A stretch of 64,000 bases of DNA, taken from contig NZ_CP026730.1 in NCBI RefSeq assembly GCF_003369795.1, positions 4,889,001-4,953,000 on the forward strand, written 5' to 3'. This DNA comes from Streptomyces sp. CB09001 (GTDB taxonomy: Bacteria; Actinomycetota; Actinomycetes; Streptomycetales; Streptomycetaceae). The position numbers and the translations under genes were made by a program. Within the stretch, counting starts at the first letter, position 1. The number at the start of each line of letters is the position of its first letter. A model generated the notes under the pieces. That model saw only the letters and a list, made by a program, of their open reading frames with translations, was not told where the DNA came from and ran no database searches. Shown piece after piece: positions 7,855 to 18,100 of the stretch.

Positions 7855-10650
7855 TTACAGCGCCTCTTTGCGCGTGAGGTGGTTGAAGACCAGCCAGCCC
7901 GGCAGTACCGGCAGCCACAGGGTGAGCAGCCGGTAGAGCAGCACCGCGGGCGCGGCGACCTCCTTGGGCAGACCGACGGCGATCAGACCCACCGTCAGTG
8001 TCGCCTCCACCGCGCCCACACCACCGGGTGTCGGCGCTGCGGACCCGAGCGCGTTGCCCGCGAGGAAGACGACCGCCACGCTGGCCAGGCTGATGGACGA
8101 CGACTCGTCGCCGAAGGCGCGGATCGAGGCGTCCAGGCACATCACGAAACAGGCGGTGAGCAGCAGCATGCCGCCGATACCGGTGATCAGCTTCTGCGGC
8201 CGTTGCAGCACGTCCAGCATGCGCGGCACGACCCCGGCGAAAAGCGACCGCACGCGCGTGACGACGAATTTGCGCAGGAACGGCACCGACGTCACCACGA
8301 GCACCAGCACCGCCACCGTCAGCAGGCCCGCGATGACCGTCCGGGACGGCGACAGCGACGGTGTCTTCTCGGTGCCGGTCAGATAGCCGAAGGACAGCAG
8401 CATCAGGATGTGGCAGCCGAGCCCGAACAGCTGGGACGCGCCGACACTCGCCACCGCGAGTCCCGGGCGCACGCCCGCGCGTTGCAGGAAGCGCGTGTTC
8501 AGGGCGACGCCGCCGACCGCGGCGGGGGCGACGATCTTCACGAACGACCCGGCGACCTGCGCGGCCACGGTCCGCAGGAACGGCACTCTCTCGGGCACGA
8601 AGCCCAGCAGCGACATCGCCGCCGCGACATAGCTTGCCGCCGAGAACAGCACGGCCGCGGCCACCCAGCCCCACTGGGCGTTCGAGATCAGCGGGCCGAA
8701 CTCGATGTGGGTGAGCTGGGTGAGCAGGAAGTAGGCGCCGATCGCGCCGGCGATGAAGCTGATCAGCGTGCGCGGCCGCACCCGCTCCAGCCGGGCCGGT
8801 TCGACGGGCGCCTGCGGCCTGATGCGCAGCACGGCGTGGCGGATCTGGGTGAGCAGGTCCTCCTCGCGGGCCTCCTCGATGGCCTCGTCCACGGCCCGCT
8901 TCTCGGCCCGCTGCTCGGCACGTACGGCCTTCTTGTCCGGCCGGTCGGTCTTGTCCGGCCGGTCGGGCTGGGCGGATTGGTCGGTCTGCTCCGACGTGCG
9001 GCTCGTGAGGTCGTGACCGGCCGCCTCTGCGCGGGCCAGCTTGGCCTGCCGGGACGACTCCAGCACCGCCTCGCGCTCGCGCTGGGCCCGTTCCCGCGCC
9101 AGCCTGCGCAGGGTCGCGCGCGTGGAACGGCTGAGCGCGATGGGCTGGAGCATGGGCAGGCAGTCCGCCACCGTGTCGGGGCCGAGGACCCCCACCGCCG
9201 ACGCGACCGCGCGTTCGGCACCGACCCGCAGGCCGAGCGTCACCAGGAGCTGGGAGATGTCCATGCGCAGCAGCAGGTCGCCGGCGGCGATCTCACCGAT
9301 GCGCAGGTCGGTGAGGATCACCGTGCCGGAACGATCCACCAGGATCGCGTCGCCCACCAGCCGGCGGTGCGCGATGCGCCGGGACTGCAGGGCCCGTACC
9401 TGCTCCCAGGTCCCGCGCAGCAGGTCGTCGGTGATCTCCTCGTCGGCCAGCGAGTCCAGGGAGCGCCCGCCGGTGTGCTCGTAGACGAGCATCACGGCGT
9501 CGGGACCGAGCTCCGACGTCGCGATCAGCTTGGGCGCGTTGGCGCCGGCCGCGATGGCCGCGTAGGCGAGCAGCGCCTCCTGCTCCAGCGCCTGCCGCAG
9601 CGAAGGGAGGCTGCTGCGGGTGGCGAAGCCGCGCAGGGTCAGATTGCGCCACGCGCGGTAGAAGAAGCCCTGCGCCTGCTGCTCGCGGTCCACCACCGTC
9701 ACGTCGAGCGGCCGGCCGTCCTCCAGCGTGACGAAATAGCGGCGTCCGCGGTCACCGGTCTCGACGTTGTCGGACGGTGCCTCCTGCCGGGCGGCGGTCA
9801 CCGGCCGGAAGCCGACGTGCCGCAGGCCCGCCATCAGCGTCCGACCGGTGGGGCGCACGTTGGGGGAGCCGACGGCGTAGAGGGTGCCGTAGGCGACGGT
9901 CCAGCCGATGAGGACGGTGAGGATGATCGAGAACGGCGTCGTGTAGCCCGTGACGAGCATCGAGAAGGCGTCGAGGAGCAGCACGATCCACAGCACCGCG
10001 CGCCAGCGGGGTCTGCGGGACATGCCGACGGCCGTCATGTACGCGATGACCGGGGCGAGGTAGCCGTGCACGGGGTCGGTCAGCGCGTGGATGTCGCCCG
10101 GGGACGGCTGGGTGAGCGCCTCCTGGATGGAGCCGGGAGCGGCCTTGGCGACCCACAGGTCGGTGGCGAGGGTCACCCCGTGCGCGAGGACCGCCGCCAG
10201 CACGCCGTCGGCGATCCGCAGACCGTCCCGTTTGATCAGCCGCTCGATCGCGAACGCGACGGGCACCAGGAGGATCGCGATGCTGGAGGCCAGCCCGGCG
10301 ATCTTGATGAGCAGGTCGGGGGCCTGCCCGGTGCCCTTGTTGATGTCCTGTTCGAGACCGGACGTGGTGCCGTGCGCGAAGGCGGCGATGGCGAGGAGTA
10401 CGGCGACGGCGAGTACGCCCACCAGGAGGCGCACCAGGTCGGAAGGCCGGTGCACGCGCGCGGGGAGCAGTGGTTCGTCGCCCTCGACCTCGTCGATGTG
10501 CGCCACGTCGTCGGGGTCGGCGGCCGTCGCCGAGGGGCCTTCGGTCACCCGTTCACCGGCCTCCCCGTCGTCGGCGTCCGCGGTGTCCGGGCGCGACGAA
10601 GCGTCAGAGGTGCCCTCGGCGTCCTCGGGGTGCACACCCTGCTGCTTCAT
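7855..10650 (-). CDS. Large membrane protein: kinase-like domain plus LPG-synthase/UPF0104-type transmembrane domain
   Basis: A ~931-residue protein. After an acidic Asp/Glu-rich N-terminus come about six membrane helices (residues ~60-260). A soluble region (about 320-520) resembles ABC1/Rio-like kinases but is degenerate: HRRLVGDAI stands where HRDxxxxN is expected and TDLRIG where DFG is expected. A charged linker with TDQSAQPDRPDKTDRPDKK follows. The C-terminal ~310 residues have about eight helices of the lysylphosphatidylglycerol synthase/flippase-like family (FVKIVAPAAVGGVALNTRFL, PTPGGVGAVEATLTVGL). I chose ATG 10650, preceded by AAGAAGAGG; an in-frame GTG at 10674 is possible. It may flip or bind a lipid-linked molecule under kinase-like control, which is inference. 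Confidence 0.8.
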   Translation of the reverse strand: MKQQGVHPEDAEGTSDASSRPDTADADDGEAGERVTEGPSATAADPDDVAHIDEVEGDEPLLPARVHRPSDLVRLLVGVLAVAVLLAIAAFAHGTTSGLEQDINKGTGQAPDLLIKIAGLASSIAILLVPVAFAIERLIKRDGLRIADGVLAAVLAHGVTLATDLWVAKAAPGSIQEALTQPSPGDIHALTDPVHGYLAPVIAYMTAVGMSRRPRWRAVLWIVLLLDAFSMLVTGYTTPFSIILTVLIGWTVAYGTLYAVGSPNVRPTGRTLMAGLRHVGFRPVTAARQEAPSDNVETGDRGRRYFVTLEDGRPLDVTVVDREQQAQGFFYRAWRNLTLRGFATRSSLPSLRQALEQEALLAYAAIAAGANAPKLIATSELGPDAVMLVYEHTGGRSLDSLADEEITDDLLRGTWEQVRALQSRRIAHRRLVGDAILVDRSGTVILTDLRIGEIAAGDLLLRMDISQLLVTLGLRVGAERAVASAVGVLGPDTVADCLPMLQPIALSRSTRATLRRLARERAQREREAVLESSRQAKLARAEAAGHDLTSRTSEQTDQSAQPDRPDKTDRPDKKAVRAEQRAEKRAVDEAIEEAREEDLLTQIRHAVLRIRPQAPVEPARLERVRPRTLISFIAGAIGAYFLLTQLTHIEFGPLISNAQWGWVAAAVLFSAASYVAAAMSLLGFVPERVPFLRTVAAQVAGSFVKIVAPAAVGGVALNTRFLQRAGVRPGLAVASVGASQLFGLGCHILMLLSFGYLTGTEKTPSLSPSRTVIAGLLTVAVLVLVVTSVPFLRKFVVTRVRSLFAGVVPRMLDVLQRPQKLITGIGGMLLLTACFVMCLDASIRAFGDESSSISLASVAVVFLAGNALGSAAPTPGGVGAVEATLTVGLIAVGLPKEVAAPAVLLYRLLTLWLPVLPGWLVFNHLTRKEAL

Positions 10651-10835
10651 CGCCTCTTCTTGCTCTCGTATCACTGGTCACCGCCCGCACGATGGTGGCA
10701 TGCCGCGTCGGCCTCGGCAGGCATCAGGGTGCCCGTGCGGGCCGCACAGTCTGCCCGAAGCGCCGCTCGTGGGCGAGGGACGCGGGCCCTCGGGAGCGCG
10801 TCGCGTTGTCGGCCGGGTGCGGCAGGATGGGGCGG

Positions 10836-11243
10836 ATGAGCGAGCAGAGCCTTCCGGACGGCGTCCGTCCGGAGAACCCGGACGCGCTGCCCGAGTACGC
10901 CGAGCGGGTCCTCGACACGACCGAACTGATCCCGCCGGGCCGCGTCATGACCTACGGCGACGTGGCCGAGTACCTGGAGGAGGGGGGACCCCGCCAGGTC
11001 GGCCGGGTGATGTCCCTCTACGGGGGAGGCGTCCCCTGGTGGCGTGTGGTCCGCGCGGACGGGGTCCTCCTCGCGGGCCACGAGCTGGAGGTGCTCGGCC
11101 GCTACCGGGAGGAGGGCACGCCCCTGAAGGAGGCGAGCAGGTCCGCCGAGGGGCATCTGCCGCGCCTCGACCTGAAGCGGGCGCGGTGGGACGGCGACGG
11201 ACGCCCACAGGGGCACGGCGGACGCGCACAGGGTCACACCTGA
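10836..11243 (+). CDS. Alkyltransferase-like protein (ATL, MGMT-fold, no catalytic Cys)
   Basis: A 135-residue protein with the DNA-binding C-terminal MGMT fold: IPPGRVMTYGDVAEYLEEGG (helix-turn-helix region) and PRQVGRVMSLYGGG. The methyl-acceptor motif PCHR is replaced by PWWR (in GVPWWRVVRADG). Family knowledge: ATL proteins lack the acceptor Cys, bind O6-alkylguanine, flip it and recruit nucleotide excision repair. The tail (DGDGRPQGHGGRAQGHT) is low complexity. Start ATG 10836; an in-frame ATG at 10827 is also possible. Divergent from the membrane protein and just upstream of adnAB, as in mycobacteria, so it belongs to a DNA-repair neighbourhood. Confidence 0.88.
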   Translation: MSEQSLPDGVRPENPDALPEYAERVLDTTELIPPGRVMTYGDVAEYLEEGGPRQVGRVMSLYGGGVPWWRVVRADGVLLAGHELEVLGRYREEGTPLKEASRSAEGHLPRLDLKRARWDGDGRPQGHGGRAQGHT

Positions 11244-11509
11244 CAGCTTCCGCCATGTGACCGGCCGATGTGCGACGTGTGATCCGTATGAGGTAAACCA
11301 CGCACTTCGGGCATGTCCGTGGCATGACGTACGTTCGTGGGGCAGGGGGCGCTCGTGCCGCGAGTGACCCGAGGGAAGAAGAGGAAGCGCCGCTTCCGTC
11401 TCGTCCCCCGGCGTAGCGTCGGCCGCACGCGTGCCCCTCATTCCGCGGCCACCGCCCCGCCCACGGCGCGGACGGCCCACCAGCACACCCACCAGGACCG
11501 GCGAACCAC
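11244..11509 (+). promoter_or_regulatory. Intergenic leader of adnA
   Basis: No coding sequence is convincing in these 266 bp. A possible -10 (TAGCGT, about 11414-11419) would give a leader of roughly 85 nt before adnA. A short palindrome (GGAAGCGCCGCTTCC, about 11384-11398) lies just before it and could be an operator or a hairpin. No terminator for the ATL gene is obvious. Confidence 0.3.
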
Positions 11510-14500
11510 GTGAGCTCCTCTTCCTCCACCGGGCACCCGTCGCACCCCCAGGTGCGACGGGGGAGCCGTGGCGCTTACCGACTGGTGCGTACCCCGCCGG
11601 CTCGCACGGACCCCCCTCGTCTGGACGCCGCACAGCGCGCCGTGGTTGACCACCGGTCCGGACCGCTGCTCGTCCTGGCCGGGCCGGGCACCGGGAAGAC
11701 CACCACCCTGGTCGAGTCGGTGGCCGACCGGATCGCCAGGGGCGGCGACCCCGAGCGCATCCTGGTGCTCACCTTCAGCCGCAAGGCGGCCGTCGAACTG
11801 CGCGACCGGATGGCGCTGCGGATCGGCGCCGCGCGTGCGCCCCGGGCGACGACCTTTCACTCCTTCGGCTACGCCCTGGTCCGCGCCCACCAGGACAGCG
11901 ACCTGTTCGTGGAGCCCCTGCGGCTGCTGTCCGGCCCCGAGCAGGACGTGACGGTGCGCGAGCTGCTCGCCGGGCAGGTGGACCTGGAGCGGCTCGGGCT
12001 CGCCCATGTGCGCTGGCCCGACGAGCTGCGCGCCTGCCTGACCACCCGAGGCTTCGCCGACGAGGTCCGCGCGGTGCTCGCCCGCAGCCGCGAACTGGGA
12101 CTCGGCCCGGACGCGCTCGCGGCCTTCGCCCGCCGCATCGGCCGCCCCGACTGGCGCGCCGCCGCCGTCTTCCTCGCCGAGTACCTCGACGTGCTCGATC
12201 TCCAGGGCGTACTCGACTACGCCGAACTGGTCCACCGCGCGGTGCTCCTCGCCCGCCGTCCCGAGGTCGCCGCACACCTGACCGGCCAGTACGACGCGGT
12301 GTACGTCGACGAGTACCAGGACACCGACCCGGCCCAGGTACGGCTGCTGCACGCGCTGGCGGACGGAGGGCGCACCCTCGTCGCCCTCGGCGACCCCGAC
12401 CAGTCGATCTACGCCTTCCGAGGCGCGGACGTGAACGGCATCCTGGACTTCCCGACCGCCTTCCCGCGCGCGGACGGCCGGCCGGCGCCGGTCGAGGTAC
12501 TGCGGACCGCACGCCGGTCCGGGTCCGGCCTGCTGGCCGCCACCCGGCTGCTGACCCGGCGCATGCCACTGACCCGCCTCCCCGCCGACAAGGTGCGCGC
12601 CCACCGTGAGCTGAGTGCGGTGCGGGACGGCGGGCGGGTCGAGGCGTACACGTATCCGACCTCCGGCACCGAACTGGACAACATCGCCGACATCCTGCGC
12701 CGGGCGCACCTGGAGGACGGAGTCCCGTGGCGCGACATGGCCGTCCTGGTACGCGCCGGCTCGCGCACCATCCCCACCCTCCGCCGGGTCCTCACCGCGG
12801 CCGGCGTCCCCCTGGACATCGACGGCGACGACCTCCCCCTGCGCCACGAGCCCGCGGTGGCGCCCCTGCTGACGGCGCTGCGAGCGGTGGCGGTGGCGGA
12901 GGCGGACACCGGGTCCTGGGCGGGGGAGCAGCCCGGGACGGTCGGGCGCGAGGCCGACGCCGATCCGCCTGCCGATGCCGATGACTATCTCGGCGACCAC
13001 GACCAGCGCGACGACCACGGCGACGACGCCATCGCAGACGTAGACGGTGGCGGAGACACGGAGACGAAGCCCCCGCGCGGTGAGAACGAGCACCGCGCGG
13101 ACGAGCCGTGCTGGCTGTCCACCGAGACCGCCCTCACCCTGCTCACCTCCCCCCTCGCCGGGATGGACGCCGCAGACCTGCGCCGCCTCGGCCGTGCCCT
13201 GCGCGACGAGCAGCGCGCCGCAGGCAACCCGCTGCCGCCGCCCTCCGACGAGCTGCTCGCGCGGGCGCTGGCCGAGCCGGAGAGGCTCGCCGTGCACGAC
13301 CCCGCCTACGCGCGCGGCGCCCAGCGGCTCGGCGCGCTGCTCCGCAAGGCACGCGAGCGCCTGGCAGGAGGTGGCAGCGCCGAGGAGGCGCTGTGGGACC
13401 TGTGGGACGGCACCCCCTGGCCCACCCGACTGGAACGCTCCGCCAGGCGCGGCGGCGCCGCCGGACGCAACGCCGACCGAGACCTGGACGCCGTGTGCGC
13501 CCTGTTCGCGACGGCCGCCCGCGCGGAGGAGCGCACCGGCGGCAGGGGCGCCCTGAACTTCCTGGAGGAGGTCGACGCCGAGGACATCGCGGCCGACACG
13601 CTCGCGCGGCGTGCGGTGCGTCCCGACGCCGTCCGCCTGATGACCGCGCACCGCTCCAAGGGACTGGAATGGCGGCTCGTCGTCGTGGCCGGCGTCCAGG
13701 AGGGCCTGTGGCCGGACCTGCGCCGCCGCGGTTCCCTCCTGGAGGCCGACCGGATCGGCCGCGACGGACTCGCCGAACCCCTCACGCCCGGAGCCCTGCT
13801 CGCCGAGGAGCGCCGTCTCTTCTACGTGGCCGCCACACGCGCGCGCGAACGGCTCGTGGTGACCGCGGTGAAGGCACCGGCCGACGACGGGGACCAGCCG
13901 TCCCGCTTCCTGACCGAACTCGGCGTCGAACCCGTCGATGTCACGGGCCGCCCGCGCCGCCCCCTCGCCGTCGCGGCGCTCGTCGCGGAACTGCGCGCCA
14001 CCACCGTCGACCCCCGCGTCTCCGAGCCGCTGAGAGAGGCCGCCGCGCGCCGTCTGGCCCGCCTCGCCGCCCTGACCGACGAGGACGGCCGTCCCCTGGT
14101 GCCGTCCGCGCATCCCTACCGCTGGTGGGGCATGTGGGATCCGACCGAGAGCAAGGTGCCCCTGCGCGACCGCGACCAGCCCGTCACGCTCTCCGGCAGT
14201 GCCCTGGACCAGCTGGCCAACACCTGCGCCCTGCAGTGGTTCCTGGGCCGCGAGGTGAAGGCCGACGCGCCCGCTACGGCCGCCCAGGGCTTCGGCAACG
14301 TGGTGCACGTGCTCGCCGACGAGGTGGCCTCCGGACACACCCCGGCCGACCTCGCCGTCCTCATGGAACGTCTGGACTCCGTGTGGAACGCGCTCGCCTT
14401 CGACGCGCCGTGGAAGTCCGCCCAGGAGAAGGCCAACGCGCGCGTGGCGCTGGAACGCTTCCTGAAGTGGCACGTCATGGACCGCGCCGGGCGCGCCCCG

Positions 14501-14992
14501 GTGGCGAGTGAGCACGACTTCGACGTGACCCTGGAGGCGGGCGACTACGAGGTGCGCATCCGCGGCCAGATGGACCGCGTGGAGGCCGACGGCGACGGCC
14601 GCGCCTATGTCGTGGACTTCAAGACCGGCAAGCAGGCGCCCACGTCCTCGGAGGTGGCCCGGCACCCCCAGCTCGCCGTGTACCAGCTCGCCGTCCGCGA
14701 GGGCGCCGTCGACGAGGCCTTCGACGGCGTGCGTCCCGAACCGGGCGGCGCCGAGCTCGTCCACCTGCGCCAGGGCGCGCCCAAGCGGGACGGCGGCGAG
14801 ACCCTGCCCAAGGTGCAGGCACAGGAGTCGCAGGACGGGCCGGAGGGCGAGTGGGTCGGGGACCTGCTGGCCACTGCCGCCGGCAAGGTCCTCGACGAAC
14901 GGTTCACCCCGACCGCGGGCCAACACTGCGCCCACTGCTCGTTCCGCGCGTCGTGCAGCGCTCGCCCCGAGGGGCGGCACGTCGTGGAGTGA
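11510..14992 (+). CDS. adnA: AdnA-like helicase-nuclease subunit (UvrD motor plus PD-(D/E)XK nuclease with Fe-S Cys)
   Basis: A 1160-residue subunit of the actinobacterial AdnAB complex, which resects DNA double-strand ends. Superfamily 1 helicase motifs are in order: Walker A LAGPGTGKTTT (about 55-65), TFSRKAAVELRDR (Ia), VYVDEYQDTDPAQ (II), GDPDQSIYAFRGA (III), VRLMTAHRSKGLEWRLV (V) and LFYVAATRARERLV (VI). The C-terminal RecB-like nuclease shows GQMDRVEADG, YVVDFKTGKQ and QLAVYQLAV, then CAHCSFRASC and an upstream Cys (NTCALQW), which fit a 4Fe-4S cluster. An acidic insertion sits near 460-520. GTG 11510 has a weak ribosome binding site. AdnB follows 157 bp downstream. Confidence 0.9.
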   Translation: MSSSSSTGHPSHPQVRRGSRGAYRLVRTPPARTDPPRLDAAQRAVVDHRSGPLLVLAGPGTGKTTTLVESVADRIARGGDPERILVLTFSRKAAVELRDRMALRIGAARAPRATTFHSFGYALVRAHQDSDLFVEPLRLLSGPEQDVTVRELLAGQVDLERLGLAHVRWPDELRACLTTRGFADEVRAVLARSRELGLGPDALAAFARRIGRPDWRAAAVFLAEYLDVLDLQGVLDYAELVHRAVLLARRPEVAAHLTGQYDAVYVDEYQDTDPAQVRLLHALADGGRTLVALGDPDQSIYAFRGADVNGILDFPTAFPRADGRPAPVEVLRTARRSGSGLLAATRLLTRRMPLTRLPADKVRAHRELSAVRDGGRVEAYTYPTSGTELDNIADILRRAHLEDGVPWRDMAVLVRAGSRTIPTLRRVLTAAGVPLDIDGDDLPLRHEPAVAPLLTALRAVAVAEADTGSWAGEQPGTVGREADADPPADADDYLGDHDQRDDHGDDAIADVDGGGDTETKPPRGENEHRADEPCWLSTETALTLLTSPLAGMDAADLRRLGRALRDEQRAAGNPLPPPSDELLARALAEPERLAVHDPAYARGAQRLGALLRKARERLAGGGSAEEALWDLWDGTPWPTRLERSARRGGAAGRNADRDLDAVCALFATAARAEERTGGRGALNFLEEVDAEDIAADTLARRAVRPDAVRLMTAHRSKGLEWRLVVVAGVQEGLWPDLRRRGSLLEADRIGRDGLAEPLTPGALLAEERRLFYVAATRARERLVVTAVKAPADDGDQPSRFLTELGVEPVDVTGRPRRPLAVAALVAELRATTVDPRVSEPLREAAARRLARLAALTDEDGRPLVPSAHPYRWWGMWDPTESKVPLRDRDQPVTLSGSALDQLANTCALQWFLGREVKADAPATAAQGFGNVVHVLADEVASGHTPADLAVLMERLDSVWNALAFDAPWKSAQEKANARVALERFLKWHVMDRAGRAPVASEHDFDVTLEAGDYEVRIRGQMDRVEADGDGRAYVVDFKTGKQAPTSSEVARHPQLAVYQLAVREGAVDEAFDGVRPEPGGAELVHLRQGAPKRDGGETLPKVQAQESQDGPEGEWVGDLLATAAGKVLDERFTPTAGQHCAHCSFRASCSARPEGRHVVE

Positions 14993-15136
14993 GCGACGGG
15001 ACGGGTGACCGGGGCGTGCGGCCGGACCGGAGCCACCGCGGCCGGGGGCTGGTGTGACACGTCGCACCACAGGCGCTGACCTGCGCTTCCCCTGCGCCGA
15101 GAGGACATCGGGCCCCCGGCTGTCAGTGGCCGCAGC

Positions 15137-15149
15137 TAGCCTCTCTGAC
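15137..15149 (+). promoter_or_regulatory. -10 box for a probable leaderless adnB transcript
   Basis: TAGCCT (15137-15142) lies 7 nt before the chosen GTG (15150), and no Shine-Dalgarno sequence precedes that GTG. This is the arrangement expected for a leaderless Streptomyces mRNA, so adnB may have its own promoter besides read-through from adnA. Confidence 0.5.
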
Positions 15150-18100
15150 GTGCCCGCCCACATCACCGATCCCGAGCAGCTCAAGGAGCTCCTCGGCATC
15201 CCCTTCACCCCCGAGCAGACGGCCTGCATCATCGCGCCGCCCGCGCCGCAGGTGATCGTGGCCGGAGCCGGGTCCGGCAAGACGACGGTGATGGCGGCAC
15301 GCGTGGTGTGGCTCGTCGGCACCGGCCAGGTCGCCCCGGAGCAGGTCCTCGGGCTCACCTTCACCAACAAGGCCGCCGGCGAACTCGCCGAACGCGTCCG
15401 TACGGCCCTGATCAGGGCGGGCGTGACCGACCCGGACGTGATCGACCCGGACCACCCGCCGGGTGAGCCCGCGATCTCGACGTACCACGCCTTCGCGGGC
15501 CGCCTCCTGACCGACCACGGTCTGCGCCTCGGGCTGGAGCCGACCTCCCGCCTGCTCGCCGACGCCACCCGCTACCAGCTCGCCGCGAGGGTCCTGCGCG
15601 AGGCCCCCGGCCCCTACCCGGCGCTCACCCGGTCCTTCGCCGACCTGGTCAGCGACCTCCTCGCCCTCGACGGCGAACTGGCCGAGCACCTCGTACGCCC
15701 CGAAGACCTGCGCGCCTGGGACGCCGGCCTCCTGGACATCCTGGAGGGCGTCCGGCTCAGCAACGCCGACCTGCGCAAGGTCCCCGAAGCCGCCGCCGCC
15801 CGCCGTGAACTGGCCGACCTGGTGATCCGCTACCGGGCCGCCAAACGCCGGCAGGACCTGCTCGACTTCGGCGACCAGATCGCCCTGTCCGCGCAGCTCG
15901 CCGGACTCCCCGAGGTGGGCCGCGTCCTGCGCGACGACTACCGGGTCGTGCTGCTGGACGAGTACCAGGACACCTCCGTGGCCCAGCGCATCCTCCTGGC
16001 AGGCCTGTTCGGCGGCGGCACCGGCCATCCCGTGACCGCCGTGGGCGACCCCTGCCAGGCGATCTACGGCTGGCGCGGCGCCTCCGTCGCCAACCTCGAC
16101 GACTTCCCCGAACACTTCGCCCACGCGGACGGACGGCCCGCGGTCCGCCAGGCGCTCAGCGAGAACCGCCGCAGCGGCGGCCGCCTCCTCGACCTCGCCA
16201 ACGGCCTCGCCGAGCCCCTGCGCGCCATGCACGCGGGCGTGGAGGCCCTGCGGCCCGCCCCGGGCGCCGAACGCGACGGAATGGTCCGCTGCGCCCTGTT
16301 GCGCACCCACGCCGAGGAGATCGACTGGATCGCCGACTCCGTCGCCCACCTCGTGCGCACCGGCAAGGCGCCCGGTGAGATCGCCGTCCTGTGCCGCACG
16401 GCGACCGACTTCGCCGAGATCCAGGGCGCGCTGGTGGCCCGTGACGTTCCCGTGGAGGTCGTCGGACTGTCCGGGCTGCTGCACCTGCCCGAGGTGGCCG
16501 ACCTGGTCGCCGTCTGCGAAGTCCTCCAGGACCCGGGCGCCAACGCCTCCCTGGTCCGGCTGCTCTCCGGCCCGCGCTGGCGCATCGGCCCGCGCGACCT
16601 GGCCCTCCTGGGCCGCCGCGCCCGGCTGCTGGTGAGCCACGCGCGCGTGGAGGGCGACGACGACCCCGACCGGAGGCTCGCCGAGGCCGTCGAGGGGGTC
16701 GACCCGTCCGAGGTGATATCGCTCGCGGACGCCCTCGACACCTTCCTGGAGACGCCGCTGGACGGCACCGGGGACGATGACGGGCTGCCCTTCTCGGCGG
16801 ACGCGCGCGTGCGGTTCGCCCGGCTCGCCACCGAACTGCGCGAGCTGCGCCGAGCCCTGTCCGACCCGCTCATGGACGTCCTGCACCGCGTCCTCGCCGT
16901 CACCGGCCTGGAGGTCGAGCTGTCGGCGTCCCCGCACGCCCTGGCGGCCCGCCGCCGCGAGACCCTGTCGAACTTCCTCGACGTCGCCGCGTCTTTCGCC
17001 GCGGGCGACGGCGAGGCCACGCTCCTCGCCTTCCTGGGCTTCCTGCGCACCGCCGCGCAGTACGAGAAGGGCCTGGACAACGCGCTGCCCGGCGGCGAGA
17101 ACACCGTCAAGGTGCTCACCGCGCACAAGTCCAAGGGCCTCGAGTGGGACGTCGTCGCCGTGCCCGGCCTCGTCACCGGCACCTTCCCCAGCGGTCAGGG
17201 CCGGGAGAAGTGGACCGCCCAGGGCAAGGTGCTGCCGCACGGCCTGCGCGGCGACGCCGAGACCCTGCCCGACGTCGCCTCCTGGGACGCCCGCGGTCTG
17301 AAGGCCTTCCACGAGGCCATGAAGGACCACCAGCACACCGAGGAGCTCCGCCTCGGCTACGTCACCTTCACCCGCCCCCGCTCCCTGCTCCTCGGCTCCG
17401 GCCACTGGTGGGGGCCCAGCCAGAAGAAGCCCCGGGGGCCGTCCGACTTCCTCACGGCCCTGTACGAGCACTGCGCGGCCGGACACGGCGAGATCGAGAT
17501 CTGGGCGGACGAACCGGCGGAGGACGAGCAGAACCCCGCCCTGCACCGGGCGACCGCCGACCAGGTCTGGCCCCTGCCCCTGGACGACGCGGCACTCGCC
17601 CGACGCCGGGCCGCCGCCGAGACGGTCCTTGCCCACCTGGACAGACTCGCCCCCCAGGACGACGGTCTCCCCTCCGTTCCCGCCGCCCACGACGACCCGG
17701 ACTGGCCGCCGCCCCCGGAGGACGACGAGGTAATCCCGGAGGAAGCGGATCCCGGCTGGGCCGGGGACCCCGCCGACTGGGACACGTGGACCACGGACCG
17801 CCCCGCCGCCCCGGGGGAGGCCCGCACCGCGCAGGAGAGCCCCACCGCCCCGCAGGACCGCGCCACCGTCCCGCAGGACCGCACCGCCGCCCGGCAGGAC
17901 CGCACCACCGTCCCGCACCAGGCGCCGCCCCCCGAACAGCCGCGAGGCACCGCACCCGCACCCGTCCCCGCTCGCCTCACGCCGGAGGAGGCCCGCGCCG
18001 TCGCCTCCTGGGACCGCGACCTCGACGCGCTCGCAGGAGAGCTCCTGCGCGCCCGCGAGAGCGTCACCGAAGTGCCCCTTCCGGCGTCGCTGACCGCCTC

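Noticed and set aside
7411..10839. Long plus-strand open frame over the kinase/flippase-like gene
   Set aside because: Shadow of a minus-strand gene with clear domains; the product is Arg/Gly/Asp/His-rich without recognisable folds.
15054..15149. Extension of adnB to GTG 15054
   Set aside because: The 32 extra residues do not resemble family N-termini and no ribosome binding site is seen; a -10 box lies inside this stretch.
11438..15568. 1376-codon minus-strand frame opposite adnA and the start of adnB
   Set aside because: Antisense shadow; all helicase motifs are on the plus strand.
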